Source: Pseudaminobacter salicylatoxidans
Lineage (GTDB): Bacteria > Pseudomonadota > Alphaproteobacteria > Rhizobiales > Rhizobiaceae
Assembly (NCBI RefSeq): GCF_003148475.1
Contig: NZ_QGGG01000010.1
Span: 124,001-188,000 of the forward strand
DNA: 64,000 nucleotides
Direction of reading: 5' to 3'
Both the position numbers and the translations under genes were made by a program. How positions within the stretch are numbered: the stretch's first letter is position 1; each line of letters opens with the position of its first letter. The notes below the pieces were generated by a model. That model searched no databases, was not told the DNA's origin, and was given only the letters and a program-made list of their open reading frames with translations. Below, one piece after another: positions 1-8,542 of the stretch.

Positions 1-1021
1 GGCGTGACAGCATGCACTCATAGACGAGGCGTCCGACGATCTGCCCGTGCTCCAGAATGAACGGCACTTCGTGGCTGCGCACTTCCAGTACCGCGCGGCT
101 GCCCGTGCCGCCGGCTGAGGAATGACCGAAACCCGGATCGAAGAACCCGGCATAGTGGACACGGAATTCACCCACCAGCGGATCGAACGGGGTCATCTCG
201 GCCGCGTGCCCCGGCGGCACGTGCACGGCTTCGCGGCTGACGAGGATGTAGAACTCATCCGGATCGAGAACCAACTCGCCAGCGCCGCGTCGATAGAGCG
301 GTTCCCAGAAGTCATCGGCGTCCTGAGCGGCACGCTTGTCGACATCGATCAGCCCGGTGTGGTGCTTGGCGCGATAGCCTATCAGCCCTTCCCTGCCCCC
401 TTGGAGATCGATCGAAAGCGCGATGCCACCGCCCGATATATTCGGAGTCTCGGAGGCCACCAGCGTCTCCGCGCCGTGCAGTTCATGCAGTTCGGCTTCC
501 GTCAGGATCGCCTTGCCGATGCGGAAACGGATTTGAGACAGGCGCGAACCGGTGCGCACGATGATCGGGAAGGTGCGCGGGCTGACTTCCATATAAAGCG
601 GCCCGGCATAACCCGCCGGAATCTTGTCGAACTCCTGCCCATGGTCGGTCATCACGCGCGTGAAAATATCGAGGCGACCCGTGGAACTCTTCGGATTGGC
701 CGAGGCGGAAATGTCAGCCGGCAGCACCAGCCCCTCCAGGAGCGGCACAATGTAGACGCAGCCGGTTTCCAGCACAGCGCCCTCAGTCAGGTCTATCTCG
801 TGCAGCTTCAGGCGCTCGAGTTTTTCGCCAACCCTGTGGCCGGGTCCGGGAAGGAAGCTCGCACGCACACGATACGCCTTTTCGCCCAGACGCAGATCGA
901 GACTGGCCGGCTGGATCTGGTCGGCGTCGAGCGGGCGTGCGGAGGTCAGTGCCCCCGACTGGAAGAGTGCCGCGATGTCCCGATCCGGGAGAATGCCTGC
1001 CTTGGCCAATACGTGCTCCAT
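1..1021 (-). CDS. dcd: 2'-deoxycytidine 5'-triphosphate deaminase, C-terminus cut by window edge
   Basis: This cytoplasmic enzyme deaminates dCTP to dUTP, feeding dTMP synthesis. Reading the minus strand from the ATG at 1021 gives an open frame to the window edge, about 340 residues, that begins MEHVLAKAGILPDRDIAALF. It contains the family's IQPASLDLRLG segment near residues 36-46 and the ASANPKSSTGRLD segment near residues 106-118. The family's alphaproteobacterial form is about 360-370 residues, so roughly 20-30 residues are missing beyond position 1. No good ribosome binding site precedes the ATG, and no other in-frame start lies in the 39 bases upstream. It is divergent from the metZ leader. 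A long plus-strand open frame over the same bases is a shadow. Confidence 0.9.
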   Translation of the reverse strand, partial: MEHVLAKAGILPDRDIAALFQSGALTSARPLDADQIQPASLDLRLGEKAYRVRASFLPGPGHRVGEKLERLKLHEIDLTEGAVLETGCVYIVPLLEGLVLPADISASANPKSSTGRLDIFTRVMTDHGQEFDKIPAGYAGPLYMEVSPRTFPIIVRTGSRLSQIRFRIGKAILTEAELHELHGAETLVASETPNISGGGIALSIDLQGGREGLIGYRAKHHTGLIDVDKRAAQDADDFWEPLYRRGAGELVLDPDEFYILVSREAVHVPPGHAAEMTPFDPLVGEFRVHYAGFFDPGFGHSSAGGTGSRAVLEVRSHEVPFILEHGQIVGRLVYECMLSR

Positions 1022-1044
1022 GAAATTTGGTCGAAGGAGGTTTA

Positions 1045-1083
1045 ATGATGTGTGCCATTGACGCAAGCCGGCACGAGGTCTAA
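1045..1083 (+). other. possible 12-residue leader ORF ahead of the SAM-II riboswitch
   Basis: A perfect Shine-Dalgarno sequence AAGGAGG at 1034-1040 is followed by ATG ATG and a 12-codon frame (MMCAIDASRHEV) that stops at 1081-1083, just before the riboswitch. It begins with two methionines followed by cysteine, which is suggestive for a methionine-biosynthesis leader, but so short a frame can arise by chance. It may instead be the remnant of another start. Function is not shown. Confidence 0.2.
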
Positions 1084-1090
1084 AGGGGCG

Positions 1091-1150
1091 TTATCCCGTG
1101 GTGATTTGCCGGTCGGCTTGCAGCCACGTTAAACAAGTCGCTAAAGGGCC
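1091..1150 (+). promoter_or_regulatory. SAM-II (SAM-alpha) riboswitch controlling metZ
   Basis: The segment matches the SAM-II riboswitch known upstream of metA, metX and metZ in Alphaproteobacteria. Stem P1 is CGTGG (1097-1101) paired with CCACG (1124-1128). The conserved loop GTGATTTG (1101-1108), the GCTTGCAGCC run (1116-1125), and the pseudoknot strand ACAAGTCGCTAAA (1133-1145) are all present. Binding of S-adenosylmethionine should lower metZ expression. Confidence 0.9.
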
Positions 1151-1156
1151 GTTTGC

Positions 1157-1191
1157 AAACCGGCATGCGACTTTTCGCGGCCGGTTTTTTT
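1157..1191 (+). terminator. intrinsic terminator hairpin between riboswitch and metZ
   Basis: AAACCGGC (1157-1164) pairs with GCCGGTTT (1180-1187), and GCGA (1167-1170) pairs with TCGC (1175-1178) inside it. A run of seven T (1185-1191) follows. The start of metZ is 18 bases further on. The layout suggests that the SAM-II switch here acts at least partly by transcription termination; this is an inference. Confidence 0.6.
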
Positions 1192-1208
1192 GTGTTTGGA
1201 TCAGGGCT

Positions 1209-2402
1209 ATGACGAACGATAAGCGCGATTGGAAACCTGCAACCCAACTTGTCCATTCCGGAGTGCTTCGCTCCGAATTCGGCGAAACTGCCGAGGCGAT
1301 GTTTCTCACGCAGGGGTATGTCTACGAGACCGCAGAAGCGGCGGAAGCCCGATTCAAGGGCGAAAATCCCGGCTTCATCTATTCGCGCTACGCCAATCCG
1401 ACCGTCGACATGTTCGAAAAGCGCATGTGCGCGCTGGAAGGCGCGGAAGAAGCTCGCGCGTTGGCGTCCGGCATGGCAGCGGTAACGGCCGCGATCCTGT
1501 GCAGCCTGAAGGCAGGGGACCACATCGTGGCGGCGCGCGCGCTGTTCGGCTCCTGTCGTTGGGTGGTGGAGACCCTCGCGCCCCGCTACGGCATCGAGGC
1601 AACCCTGGTAGACGGCCGCGACATCGCCAACTGGGAACGGGCCGTGCGGCCCAACACGAAGATATTCTTCCTCGAAAGTCCGACCAATCCAACGCTCGAA
1701 GTGGTGGACATTGCGGCGGTGGCGGCCCTTGCCAACTCCATCGGCGCGCGGCTCATCGTCGACAATGTCTTCGCGACCCCGCTGATGCAGAAGCCGCTGC
1801 AGCTTGGTGCGCATGTCGTCGTCTATTCGGCCACCAAGCATATCGACGGCCAGGGCCGATGCCTCGGCGGCGTTATCCTTTCCGACAAGCAATGGATCGA
1901 GGAAAGCCTGCAGGATTATTTCCGCCATACCGGCCCGAGCCTTTCGCCATTCAACGCCTGGACGATGTTGAAGGGCCTTGAGACGCTGCCGCTGCGCGTG
2001 CGCCAGCAGTCGGAAAATGCCGCCAGGGTAGCCGATTTTCTGGCCGAACGTCCGGAGGTGGCACGCGTTATCTATCCGGGCCGCGCCGACCACCCACAGG
2101 CCGACATTGTCAGGAAGCAGATGAAGGGCGGCTCAACGATGATCTGCTTCGACCTCAAGGGCGGCAAGAAATCGGCCTTCGCCTTTGAAAATGCGCTCGA
2201 CGTGATCGTCATTTCCAACAATCTCGGCGACTCCAAGAGCCTGATCACGCATCCGGCCACCACCACGCACAAAAACCTGACAGACGAAGCGCGGACTGAA
2301 CTCGGCATCAGCGACGGCACGCTGCGCCTGTCGCTGGGCATCGAGGATGCAGATGACCTGCTGAAGGATATCGACCGCGCGCTGAAGGCGGCGGCAGCCT
2401 AA
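1209..2402 (+). CDS. metZ: O-succinylhomoserine sulfhydrylase
   Basis: This PLP enzyme makes homocysteine from O-succinylhomoserine and sulfide, the direct-sulfhydrylation branch of methionine synthesis. The protein has 397 residues. The substrate and PLP motif SRYANPT is near residues 59-65, LESPTNPTLEVVD near 155-167, and the PLP-binding lysine K210 lies in YSATKHIDGQGR. The start at 1209 is chosen because the open frame upstream of it passes through the riboswitch. The SAM-II element and terminator immediately upstream mean feedback control by S-adenosylmethionine. Met-gamma-lyase or cystathionine enzymes are close relatives, but the riboswitch and the alphaproteobacterial form favour MetZ. 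Confidence 0.93.
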   Translation: MTNDKRDWKPATQLVHSGVLRSEFGETAEAMFLTQGYVYETAEAAEARFKGENPGFIYSRYANPTVDMFEKRMCALEGAEEARALASGMAAVTAAILCSLKAGDHIVAARALFGSCRWVVETLAPRYGIEATLVDGRDIANWERAVRPNTKIFFLESPTNPTLEVVDIAAVAALANSIGARLIVDNVFATPLMQKPLQLGAHVVVYSATKHIDGQGRCLGGVILSDKQWIEESLQDYFRHTGPSLSPFNAWTMLKGLETLPLRVRQQSENAARVADFLAERPEVARVIYPGRADHPQADIVRKQMKGGSTMICFDLKGGKKSAFAFENALDVIVISNNLGDSKSLITHPATTTHKNLTDEARTELGISDGTLRLSLGIEDADDLLKDIDRALKAAAA

Positions 2403-2422
2403 AAACTGAATTCGTGGGCGAT

Positions 2423-2439
2423 GGCGGCGCAATGCCGCC
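2423..2439 (+). terminator. short hairpin after metZ, possible terminator
   Basis: GGCGGC (2423-2428) and GCCGCC (2434-2439) form a six-pair stem with loop GCAAT. Only a mixed TTGCCTTCGATTTT tract follows, so this is a weak terminator candidate. Confidence 0.3.
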
Positions 2440-2493
2440 TTGCCTTCGATTTTCTTCGGCGATGCCGCTATCATCCATTGGAAGGAGGATCGA

Positions 2494-2973
2494 ATGCCCC
2501 CCAGAAGAATGGATACCGCCTCGGGCATCGTGCACGCCCCGCCGCGGGTCATCTATCAGGCGCTGCTCGACCCTGACGCCGTCGTGAAATGGCGCCCGCC
2601 TGCGGGAATGACGGCACGAATTCATGCCTTCGACGCGCGGGAAGGCGGGTCGTTTCGCATGGCCTTCATCTACTCCGGCGACGACCACGCAGTGCAGGGC
2701 AAGACGACCAGGGACGCCGATATATTCGAGGGGCAATTCCAGGAATTGGTTCCCGACCAGCGCGTGGTGGAAATCATCGAGTTCTTATCCGACGATCCCG
2801 CATTCTCCGGAAAGATGACCGTCACTACCAGCCTGCGACCGGTTCCGGGCGGCACCGAAGTAACCATTTCATGCGAGAACGTACCGGAGGGCATACGGGT
2901 CGAGGATCATCAGGCGGGCATGGCCTCCACACTCGGCAATCTCGCGGCCTATACGGAAGAGCCCACCTCCTGA
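2494..2973 (+). CDS. SRPBCC / AHSA1-family protein
   Basis: The protein has 159 residues and the START-like SRPBCC fold signature of the AHSA1 family: an N-terminal strand followed by PPRVIYQALLDPDAVVKWRPP, then GGSFRM, and a C-terminal helix after ISCENVP. Such proteins bind hydrophobic ligands or act as Hsp90 co-chaperone-like factors, and the ligand here is unknown. AGGAGG at 2483-2488, about five bases before the ATG at 2494, fixes the start; the upstream in-frame start at 2440 has no site. It stands alone between metZ and a convergent gene. Confidence 0.75.
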   Translation: MPPRRMDTASGIVHAPPRVIYQALLDPDAVVKWRPPAGMTARIHAFDAREGGSFRMAFIYSGDDHAVQGKTTRDADIFEGQFQELVPDQRVVEIIEFLSDDPAFSGKMTVTTSLRPVPGGTEVTISCENVPEGIRVEDHQAGMASTLGNLAAYTEEPTS

Positions 2974-2994
2974 ACCTGTTGCGAGACACCCTGC

Positions 2995-3600
2995 CTATCC
3001 GCCGTTCACCAGAGCGAGGATGAGCTGGTGAACATTGCCGCCGTCGCTCATTTCGACCTGGTCGAAATCGCGGCTACGCTGCCGCTGCATCAGAGAAATC
3101 TCGGCAAGACGTTTCGTCAGCTCCGTCCTGATCTTGCGGCAATCCGGATCGTCTGGAGCGGAAAAGCCGATGCTGACTTTCTCGATCTCCCTGACCATAT
3201 CCTTGATCATCTCGCCATGCACCCGCTCATGAGCATGCACACCGGCGTAGAATATATCCCAGTTCTTGCGGATCAGGGCCGGCAGCTTCCCGCGCGGCTT
3301 GGGCAGCATGTAGGTGATGGCAAGATTGGGCCGCGCTGAAACCAGCACGCAGGAGCCGTCATCCTGCCGCTGATAATTCCGCGACCAGGTGAGCTTGAAG
3401 TTGGTGTGCGCGATGGTGCGCAGCTTGAGGCTTCCGACCTGCGGGCCGTGCTCGCCTATCGAGGCATAGAGTTCCGGCCCCGTCTTGCCCTTGATTGCAT
3501 AGGTCTGAACCTTCTCGACTGCCTGCCACTGGCCCTGTGCGGCCGCCGGTGTCGCGGCGCAAAAGGCCATGACCAGCCAACACCAAAGAACTGATTTCAC
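2995..3600 (-). CDS. secreted DUF922-type putative zinc protease
   Basis: The product has 201 residues with a signal peptide of about 21 residues (hydrophobic core LWCWLVMAFCAATPA, cut after AAA). The mature part carries HERVH at residues 124-128, an HExxH zinc-peptidase motif followed by GE. This fits the DUF922 / predicted secreted Zn-dependent protease family (COG5661). Location is likely periplasmic. Substrate is unknown, and activity is inferred only from the motif. The gene is convergent with the SRPBCC gene (22-base gap). Confidence 0.75.
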   Translation of the reverse strand: MKSVLWCWLVMAFCAATPAAAQGQWQAVEKVQTYAIKGKTGPELYASIGEHGPQVGSLKLRTIAHTNFKLTWSRNYQRQDDGSCVLVSARPNLAITYMLPKPRGKLPALIRKNWDIFYAGVHAHERVHGEMIKDMVREIEKVSIGFSAPDDPDCRKIRTELTKRLAEISLMQRQRSRDFDQVEMSDGGNVHQLILALVNGG

Positions 3601-3837
3601 ACGAATCCCCTGACCTCTCCTTGCAGAAGGCTATGATATGGAGGCCGCAAGCGCGACAGGGTTTTCGCACGGGCTACGGACCAGGCAACGCTGGAGAAAG
3701 CCAGCTGCGGCATTGCGCCCGATGGACGCGGCGCGCCGCCATGCGGAAATCACAATCGCGATGATGATGCCGGAAGCTGTTGACCCTGCCGGGCATAGCA
3801 ACAGATTCTGTCGCAGGGATTGAGGAGTGCCGATGCC

Positions 3838-4230
3838 ATGTACCGCGCCATAACGCGCAACATCGAAGTGAGCGTCGAGCCGTTCTATCTCGAGGAACGC
3901 TCCGACCCGGAGGAAAACCGCTATGTCTGGGCCTATCGGGTAACGATCGCCAACCAGTCGGACGATTTCGTGCAATTGCTTTCACGCTACTGGCACATCA
4001 CCGACGCGCTGGGACGCGTGGAGGAAGTACGCGGGGCAGGCGTTGTCGGCGAACAGCCCGAACTCAACCCCGGCGACAGTTATCAGTATATGTCGGGTTG
4101 CCCACTTACCACACCGTCGGGCATCATGGTCGGCCGCTACACCATGCGCAACGAACGCGACGAACTGTTCGATGTGGACATTCCCGCCTTCTCGCTCGAC
4201 CTGCCCGATACGTCGCGCACGGTGAACTGA
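3838..4230 (+). CDS. apaG: Co2+/Mg2+ efflux protein ApaG
   Basis: The protein has 130 residues, the usual length for ApaG, with the single fibronectin-III-like domain. [24 protein letters not shown] near residues 29-52, and [17 protein letters not shown] followed by PSGIMVGRY, are diagnostic. GAGGAG at 3822-3827 sits upstream of the ATG at 3838, and an earlier ATG at 3833 is out of frame. Its biochemical role is still poorly defined; it is linked to cobalt and magnesium homeostasis in enterobacteria. The 237 bases before it hold no gene. Confidence 0.9.
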   Translation: MYRAITRNIEVSVEPFYLEERSDPEENRYVWAYRVTIANQSDDFVQLLSRYWHITDALGRVEEVRGAGVVGEQPELNPGDSYQYMSGCPLTTPSGIMVGRYTMRNERDELFDVDIPAFSLDLPDTSRTVN

Positions 4231-4250
4231 CCTCCCTTACAGGCATGCTG

Positions 4251-4283
4251 CCCATGGTTCCGGCCGCTCGCCGGAACCATGGG
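4251..4283. terminator. perfect 13-bp hairpin between convergent apaG and hslO
   Basis: CCCATGGTTCCGG (4251-4263) pairs exactly with CCGGAACCATGGG (4271-4283) over a seven-base loop. It lies between two convergent genes and can serve both strands, though there is no T tract. Confidence 0.55.
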
Positions 4284-4296
4284 AGCATCGCGCAGA

Positions 4297-5289
4297 TCAA
4301 GCGGTAGGGGCTAATTGCGCTGCCTCGAATTCGTATTTCTTCGAGCAGAATTCGCAATTGACGCGGATCACGCCGCCATCTTCCACACTTTCGGCGATCT
4401 CTTCGGCCGAAAACCCGCCCAGGATGCCCTGAATCTTCTCGCGCGAGCACGAGCACTGGTCACGCACCTCGATGCTGTCGAAGACACGCACCCCATGCTC
4501 GTTGAAGAGCCGGAACAGCAGCCGCTCGCTCCCAACCATGGGGTCGAGCAATTCGGTCGGCTCTATCGTCGCCGACAGCGCCAGTAGTTCCTGCCAGGCA
4601 TTGTCGGCCAACTCACGCGGGGCATGGTCGTGATCGCCATCCCCGCCATGAATGTCGGGCGTGCGCATACGCTCCGGCGCCTTGGGCAGGAACTGCGCAA
4701 GGAGGCCGCCGGCGCGCCAGTGCTCACGGCCGCCGGAGCCCGGAACGACCTGCTTGCCCACGGCAAGGCGCACATCGGTCGGGATTTGTTCCGACTGGCG
4801 GAAATAGGTCTTGGCCGCTTCCTCCAGCGAGGTGTTTTCAAGCTGCACGACGCCCTGGTAGCGCTGGGTGTGCGGCCCCTGGTCGATGGTAAGCGCCAGA
4901 ACACCGCTGCCCAGCAGCGTTTCGGGTGCGCTTTCGCCGGCGGCCAGCAGCGTTTCCAGCCGTTCGGCATCGAAGCGCGCATAGGCGCGCACGGCATGAG
5001 GCGTGGCAAAATCGGCCACCAGCATATCGACCGGTCCGTCCGTGCGCGTCTGCAGGATGAACTTGCCCTCGAATTTCAGCGAAGTGCCGAGCAGCACGGT
5101 GACGACGACGGCCTCGGCCAGAAGCCGCGCCACCGGCTCGGGGTAGTCGTGCCGCGCCAGGATCGTGTCCAGAAGCGGCCCGATCTGCACGATGCGCCCG
5201 CGCACATCGAGCGGGCCGACCTCGAAGGGCACAACCGCGTCGTCTCCGGCGAAGCCGAATTCGCCAAGCTTGCGTTCTTTATCAGCCAA
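4297..5289 (-). CDS. hslO: redox-regulated chaperone Hsp33
   Basis: Hsp33 is a cytoplasmic holdase that is activated when its zinc site is oxidised. The N-terminal domain holds VPFEVGPLDVRGR and LLGTSLKFEGKF. The C-terminal redox switch has the CSC pair in DQCSCSREK and the CEFC pair in NCEFCSKKY, all four zinc cysteines present. I place the start at the TTG at 5287-5289, because AAGGGA lies about nine bases before it and this gives the family's normal N-terminus. An in-frame ATG at 5337 would add 16 residues but has no ribosome binding site. The gene follows argF on the same strand with a gap of about 165 bases. Confidence 0.9.
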   Translation of the reverse strand: MADKERKLGEFGFAGDDAVVPFEVGPLDVRGRIVQIGPLLDTILARHDYPEPVARLLAEAVVVTVLLGTSLKFEGKFILQTRTDGPVDMLVADFATPHAVRAYARFDAERLETLLAAGESAPETLLGSGVLALTIDQGPHTQRYQGVVQLENTSLEEAAKTYFRQSEQIPTDVRLAVGKQVVPGSGGREHWRAGGLLAQFLPKAPERMRTPDIHGGDGDHDHAPRELADNAWQELLALSATIEPTELLDPMVGSERLLFRLFNEHGVRVFDSIEVRDQCSCSREKIQGILGGFSAEEIAESVEDGGVIRVNCEFCSKKYEFEAAQLAPTA

Positions 5290-5454
5290 TGGACCAAATC
5301 CCTTGTCGCGGCATCCGGCGATGTCGCCGGGCCGCATGTTTCAGCGTAAATACGAGTGTGATGTGGCGCAAATAGGCACGCAGGGCCGCCGGATCAAGCT
5401 TTTGCGCGCCGCCGGAGTTCGCTCGTCCTGTCGTGCGGCTTCACGCCATCGGGA

Positions 5455-6378
5455 TCACGCGTGGGCGCCCAGACACCAGGCCATCACAGCCTTTTGGGCG
5501 TGCAGGCGGTTTTCGGCTTCGTCGAACACCACCGAATGCGGCCCGTCGATCACCTCGTCGGTCACTTCCTCGCCGCGATGGGCAGGCAGGCAGTGCATGA
5601 ACAGCGCATCGGATTTGGCACGCTTCATCAGCGCCTCGTTGACCTGATAGGGCAAGAAGACGTTGTGGCCGCGCGCACGATGCTCCTGGCCCATGGATAC
5701 CCAGCAATCGGTGACGATGCAGTCCACGCCCTCGACCGCTTCCTCGGCGCTGCGCGTGAAATGCAGCTTGCCGCCATTGTCGCGCGACCAGTCGATGAAT
5801 TTCTGCATCGGCTCGCTGCCTTCCGGCACGGCGACATTGAGGTTGAAGCTGAAACGGGCCGATGCCTCCAGAAGCGAATGCAGCACGTTGTTGCCGTCGC
5901 CTACCCAGGCGAAGGTTTTGCCGGCAACCGGGCCGCGATGCTCCTCGAAGGTCAACACGTCCGCCATGATCTGGCAGGGATGGGTATCGTCGGTGAGGCC
6001 GTTGATAACCGGCACCGTCGCGTTCTCGGTGAGTTCGACCAGCCGGTCATGCGACGTGGTGCGGATCATGATCGCGTCCACATAGCGTGACAGTACCTTC
6101 GCGGTGTCGGCGATGGTCTCCGAACGGCCAAGCTGCATTTCCGTGCCGGTGAGCATGATGGTCTCGCCGCCCAATTGGCGCATGCCGACATCGAACGACA
6201 CGCGCGTGCGGGTCGAGGGTTTGTCGAAGATCATGGCCAGAACCTTGCCGTCCAGCGGTCGCGATCGTTCACCGGCCTTCAGCCTTCCCTTGCGCGCCTT
6301 GGCATCGTCGAGAATGCCGCGCAGCGTGCCTGCGGAAATGGTGGAAAGGTCGGTGAAGTGGCGGATACCACTGGTCAT
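5455..6378 (-). CDS. argF: ornithine carbamoyltransferase
   Basis: This enzyme transfers the carbamoyl group from carbamoyl phosphate to ornithine, giving citrulline for arginine synthesis. The 307-residue protein shows the carbamoyl-phosphate motif STRTR (near residues 55-59), HPCQ (near 132-135) and the ornithine-site motif HCLP near residue 270. It starts 25 bases after argD, and the two form an operon. Confidence 0.95.
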   Translation of the reverse strand: MTSGIRHFTDLSTISAGTLRGILDDAKARKGRLKAGERSRPLDGKVLAMIFDKPSTRTRVSFDVGMRQLGGETIMLTGTEMQLGRSETIADTAKVLSRYVDAIMIRTTSHDRLVELTENATVPVINGLTDDTHPCQIMADVLTFEEHRGPVAGKTFAWVGDGNNVLHSLLEASARFSFNLNVAVPEGSEPMQKFIDWSRDNGGKLHFTRSAEEAVEGVDCIVTDCWVSMGQEHRARGHNVFLPYQVNEALMKRAKSDALFMHCLPAHRGEEVTDEVIDGPHSVVFDEAENRLHAQKAVMAWCLGAHA

Positions 6379-6403
6379 TTCGAACCTCTGGCTCGGTTTC
6401 AGC

Positions 6404-7588
6404 TTATGCGGTGGTTTCGGACAGGCTCCCGGCTGCCGATCGGATTCGCTCCAGCGCCTCGCGGATCTCGTCGTCCGAGACCGTCAGCGGCGGCAGAAGG
6501 CGGATCACATTGTCGCCGGCGGGAACCGCCAGCAACTTCTGGTCACGCAGGGCAGCGTTGACCGTGCCATTGGGCATCCTGCATTTCAGGCCGAGCATCA
6601 GGCCCGAGCCGCGCACGCCCTCGATGACGTCCGGGAACTCGTCGGCCACGGCCGCCAGCCCCTGCTTCATCAGCAGCGCCTTGCGCTGCACATCTTCGAG
6701 GAAACCCTCTTCCAGCACCACGTCCAGCACGGCATTGCCGACCGCCATGGCGAGTTGATTGCCGCCGAAGGTGGTGCCGTGGACGCCGGCCGTCATGCCT
6801 TCGGCCGCCCTGGCCGTGGCAAGGCAGGCGCCTACGGGGAAGCCGCCGCCGATGCCCTTGGCGATCGCCATGATGTCGGGCGCGACGCCGCTCCACTCAT
6901 AGGCGAACAGCTTGCCGGTGCGCCCGATGCCGCTCTGCACCTCGTCGAGGATAAGCAGCAGGCCATGCTCGTCGCACAGTTCGCGCAGCCGCTTCAGGAA
7001 TGACACCGCCACCTCGCGGATGCCGCCCTCGCCCTGAACAGGCTCGATCAGGAGGGCCGCGGTCTCGGGCGTGATGGCTTTCTGAAGCGCTTCAAGGTCG
7101 CCGAACGGTACCTGATCGAAGCCTTCGACCTTCGGGCCAAAACCTTCGAGGTATTTCTGCTGGCCGCCGGCGGCGATCGTCGCCAGCGTGCGGCCATGGA
7201 AGGCGCCCTCGAAGGTGATGATGCGGAACTTTTCCGGGTGGCCATTCGCATACTGGTAGCGGCGCGCGGTCTTGATGGCGCATTCCAGCGCCTCGGCGCC
7301 CGAATTGGTGAAGAACACCTTGTCGGCGAAGGTCGCAGCCGCCAGCCGCTCGCTCAGGCGCGTCTGGCCGGGGATTTCATAGAGGTTGGAGGTGTGCCAC
7401 AGCTTGCCGGCCTGCTCGGTCAGCGCGGCAACCAGCGCCGGATGACCGTGGCCCAACGAATTGACGGCAATGCCGCCGGCAAAATCGAGATATCGCTGTC
7501 CGTCCTGCGTGATCAGCCAGGAACCCTCGCCCCGCTCGAAGGCCAGGGGCGCGCGCGCGAAAGTATCGTATAGCGCCGAACCGCTCAT
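6404..7588 (-). CDS. argD: acetylornithine aminotransferase
   Basis: This class III PLP aminotransferase makes N-acetylornithine in arginine synthesis. The protein has 394 residues, with [17 protein letters not shown] (phosphate contact), [14 protein letters not shown] (Asp for PLP N1) and the Schiff-base lysine in [13 protein letters not shown]. The start at 7588 is preceded by GGAG; a longer in-frame frame from 7666 would read through a leader hairpin and is not favoured. It is the first gene of the argD-argF operon and is divergent from gcrA. Confidence 0.94.
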   Translation of the reverse strand: MSGSALYDTFARAPLAFERGEGSWLITQDGQRYLDFAGGIAVNSLGHGHPALVAALTEQAGKLWHTSNLYEIPGQTRLSERLAAATFADKVFFTNSGAEALECAIKTARRYQYANGHPEKFRIITFEGAFHGRTLATIAAGGQQKYLEGFGPKVEGFDQVPFGDLEALQKAITPETAALLIEPVQGEGGIREVAVSFLKRLRELCDEHGLLLILDEVQSGIGRTGKLFAYEWSGVAPDIMAIAKGIGGGFPVGACLATARAAEGMTAGVHGTTFGGNQLAMAVGNAVLDVVLEEGFLEDVQRKALLMKQGLAAVADEFPDVIEGVRGSGLMLGLKCRMPNGTVNAALRDQKLLAVPAGDNVIRLLPPLTVSDDEIREALERIRSAAGSLSETTA

Positions 7589-7615
7589 TGCATGCATCTC
7601 CAGATGCCGAAAACC

Positions 7616-7637
7616 AAAAAGCCGCCCAAATGGCGGC
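7616..7637 (-). promoter_or_regulatory. terminator-like hairpin in the argD leader
   Basis: On the minus strand GCCGCC and GGCGGC form a six-pair stem (7621-7626 with 7632-7637), followed by TTTTT (7620-7616), 28 bases before the argD start. This is the shape of an intrinsic terminator in a 5' leader and may be an attenuator. Confidence 0.35.
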
Positions 7638-7766
7638 CTTGACCGGCATATTTCGTTTTCGGCCATGAAGTCAACGAAAACGTCGCCTACAAGTATTGAA
7701 CCAGCCGAATTCCCCGCGATCTGCGGACCGATTTCGCGGGCAAGTTGGGGAAAACCCCAAAATACG

Positions 7767-7912
7767 GATTCGTGTGGCTTCTCGGACTCTTGTCACCGAG
7801 TCGGCCGATAAGCTAATTTGCGATCAAGAAATAACTAGATTTCGTGCGGCAAACTCATTCACCCGTGTATATGTGGTGTCGACCCGGCATTGGCCGGGGC
7901 GGGAATGGATTC
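7767..7912. promoter_or_regulatory. cluster of four GANTC (CcrM) sites upstream of gcrA
   Basis: GATTC at 7767-7771, GACTC at 7785-7789, GAGTC at 7798-7802 and GATTC at 7908-7912 lie in the argD-gcrA intergenic region. GANTC is the site methylated by CcrM, and GcrA acts on methylated GANTC promoters, so methylation-dependent control of gcrA is plausible. Confidence 0.5.
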
Positions 7913-7946
7913 CGGGAGCCGCACTTTGCAGCAGGAGCACATTCTC

Positions 7947-8471
7947 ATGTGGACTGACGAGCGCGTCGAAACCTTACGAAAACTCTGGGCCGAAGGCCTG
8001 AGTGCCAGCCAGATCGCAGCACAACTCGGCGGCGTCAGCCGCAATGCGGTCATCGGCAAAGTGCACCGTCTCAAGCTGTCGAGCCGTGGCCGCGCAACCG
8101 CCGCCCCGGCTCGCCAGAAAAAGACCGTGCAGGCGCCGACCGCCACCGCGGTGAAGACCGCGCCGCGCCCGGCCGCCGCGCCCACGCGCACCATCACCGC
8201 CACGGTTGGCGCAACCGCGCTGCAGGCGCAGTTCGACGCCGAGCCGGTCGCTCGCCAGTATCTGCGTCCGGTGGAAGACGTCGTGGTGCCGATCTCGCGC
8301 CGCCTGCAGCTCGTCGAGCTTACCGAGCGCACCTGCAAATGGCCGAACGGCGACCCGCTGACGGAAGAATTTCACTTCTGCGGCAACGAAGCCGGCGAGA
8401 CCGGCCCCTATTGCAGGTACCACTCCAAGATCGCTTTCCAGCCGGCCGCGGAGCGCCGCCGCGCGCGCTGA
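7947..8471 (+). CDS. gcrA: cell cycle regulator GcrA
   Basis: GcrA binds sigma-70 RNA polymerase and activates promoters that carry methylated GANTC sites during the alphaproteobacterial cell cycle. The protein has 174 residues and starts MWTDERVETLRKLWAEGLSA, the family's helix-turn-helix. SRNAVIGKVHRLKLSSR follows, then an alanine-proline-rich linker (near residues 55-105) and the C-terminal cysteine motif TCKWPNGDP...FCGN...YCRYH. AGGAG lies about ten bases before the ATG at 7947. Confidence 0.95.
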   Translation: MWTDERVETLRKLWAEGLSASQIAAQLGGVSRNAVIGKVHRLKLSSRGRATAAPARQKKTVQAPTATAVKTAPRPAAAPTRTITATVGATALQAQFDAEPVARQYLRPVEDVVVPISRRLQLVELTERTCKWPNGDPLTEEFHFCGNEAGETGPYCRYHSKIAFQPAAERRRAR

Positions 8472-8501
8472 CCCCGATTACCGCAGAATGCTCCCACCTC
8501 G

Positions 8502-8528
8502 CGCCGGGCTTTTTGCCCGGCGTTTTTT
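8502..8528 (+). terminator. intrinsic terminator of gcrA
   Basis: CGCCGGGC (8502-8509) pairs with GCCCGGCG (8515-8522) over a TTTTT loop and is followed by six T. Confidence 0.85.
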
Positions 8529-8542
8529 ATTGGGGGCAAACC

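Noticed and set aside
122-1045. 307-residue plus-strand frame
   Set aside because: The minus strand over the same bases encodes a clear dCTP deaminase; the plus-strand product has no family features.
1034-1047. AAGGAGG as a ribosome binding site for dcd
   Set aside because: It is on the plus strand, while dcd is on the minus strand; it can only serve the small leader frame.
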